In this document: positions 5,548 through 5,575 of the stretch, piece after piece
Layout: the number at the start of each line of letters is the position of its first letter
How positions within the stretch are numbered: the first letter of the stretch is position 1
DNA from: an uncultured Clostridia bacterium
GTDB taxonomy: Bacteria > Bacillota > Clostridia > Oscillospirales > Oscillospiraceae
DNA: 5,575 nt
NCBI GenBank assembly: GCA_947169005.1
Contig: CAMVOG010000163.1
Coordinates: forward strand, 1-5,575
Direction of reading: 5' to 3'
Translations under genes and position numbers: made by a program
Notes under the pieces: model-generated
Databases searched by the model: none
Told to the model about the DNA's origin: nothing
Seen by the model: only the letters and a program-made list of their open reading frames with translations

Positions 5548-5560
5548 CTTTAGCATATTT
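5546..5560 (-). repeat. Third copy of the AATAYGNTAAAGTR motif
   Basis: The minus strand reads AAATATGCTAAAGTG. It matches the left palindrome arm (TAATATGTTAAAGTA on the same strand) at 12 of 15 positions, 91 bases away. Together with the two palindrome arms it makes three copies of one motif in the intergenic region. Confidence 0.5.
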
Positions 5561-5575
5561 CTGCAATTTGTAACA

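Overview
The window looks like a piece of a high-GC Firmicutes (Clostridia) chromosome, probably from an Oscillospiraceae-like gut anaerobe or a metagenome-derived relative. Three things suggest this: strong GGAGG ribosome binding sites, a lipoprotein-anchored amino-acid ABC transporter of Gram-positive type, and a large modular surface-type protein with dockerin-like modules and H-W-G/CxxC repeats. The genus is an inference; no marker gene is present.

Layout. Bases 1-60 are AT-rich (16 of 60 are G or C). From there to 3005 runs one long rightward reading frame (963 codons from the first ATG at 114). It encodes a modular extracellular-type protein: propeller-like repeats interrupted by a dockerin-like calcium-binding module, a cohesin-like beta-sandwich, two H-W-G/CxxC repeats, an unrecognised lower-GC middle region, an Ig/cadherin-like module and a C-terminal type I dockerin. 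It has no signal peptide and no well-spaced ribosome binding site, and the reading frame stays open back to base 48, so it looks cut off at its 5' end. A strong hairpin terminator at 3021-3057 closes it and probably also serves the converging operon.

Bases 5426 to 3067 hold a compact leftward operon for a polar amino-acid ABC importer: substrate-binding lipoprotein, permease, then ATPase. The lipoprotein captures an amino acid outside the membrane, the permease (probably a homodimer) forms the channel and the ATPase drives uptake. A GC-rich hairpin without a U-tract lies between the lipoprotein and permease genes, where it could set a higher level of the binding protein. The permease stop codon overlaps the ribosome binding site of the ATPase gene.

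The most interesting part is the AT-rich region 5427-5575. A predicted sigma-A promoter for the operon lies inside a 40-bp near-perfect palindrome (15 of 17 positions paired around a 6-base centre). Because of the symmetry, a second promoter-like element points the opposite way. A third copy of the palindrome's half-site lies further upstream, next to a separate TGTCAA-N8-TTGACA palindrome. An ARG-box-like sequence overlaps the predicted transcription start. This looks like a regulated and possibly bidirectional control region. No CRISPR array, RNA gene, transposase or phage gene was seen.
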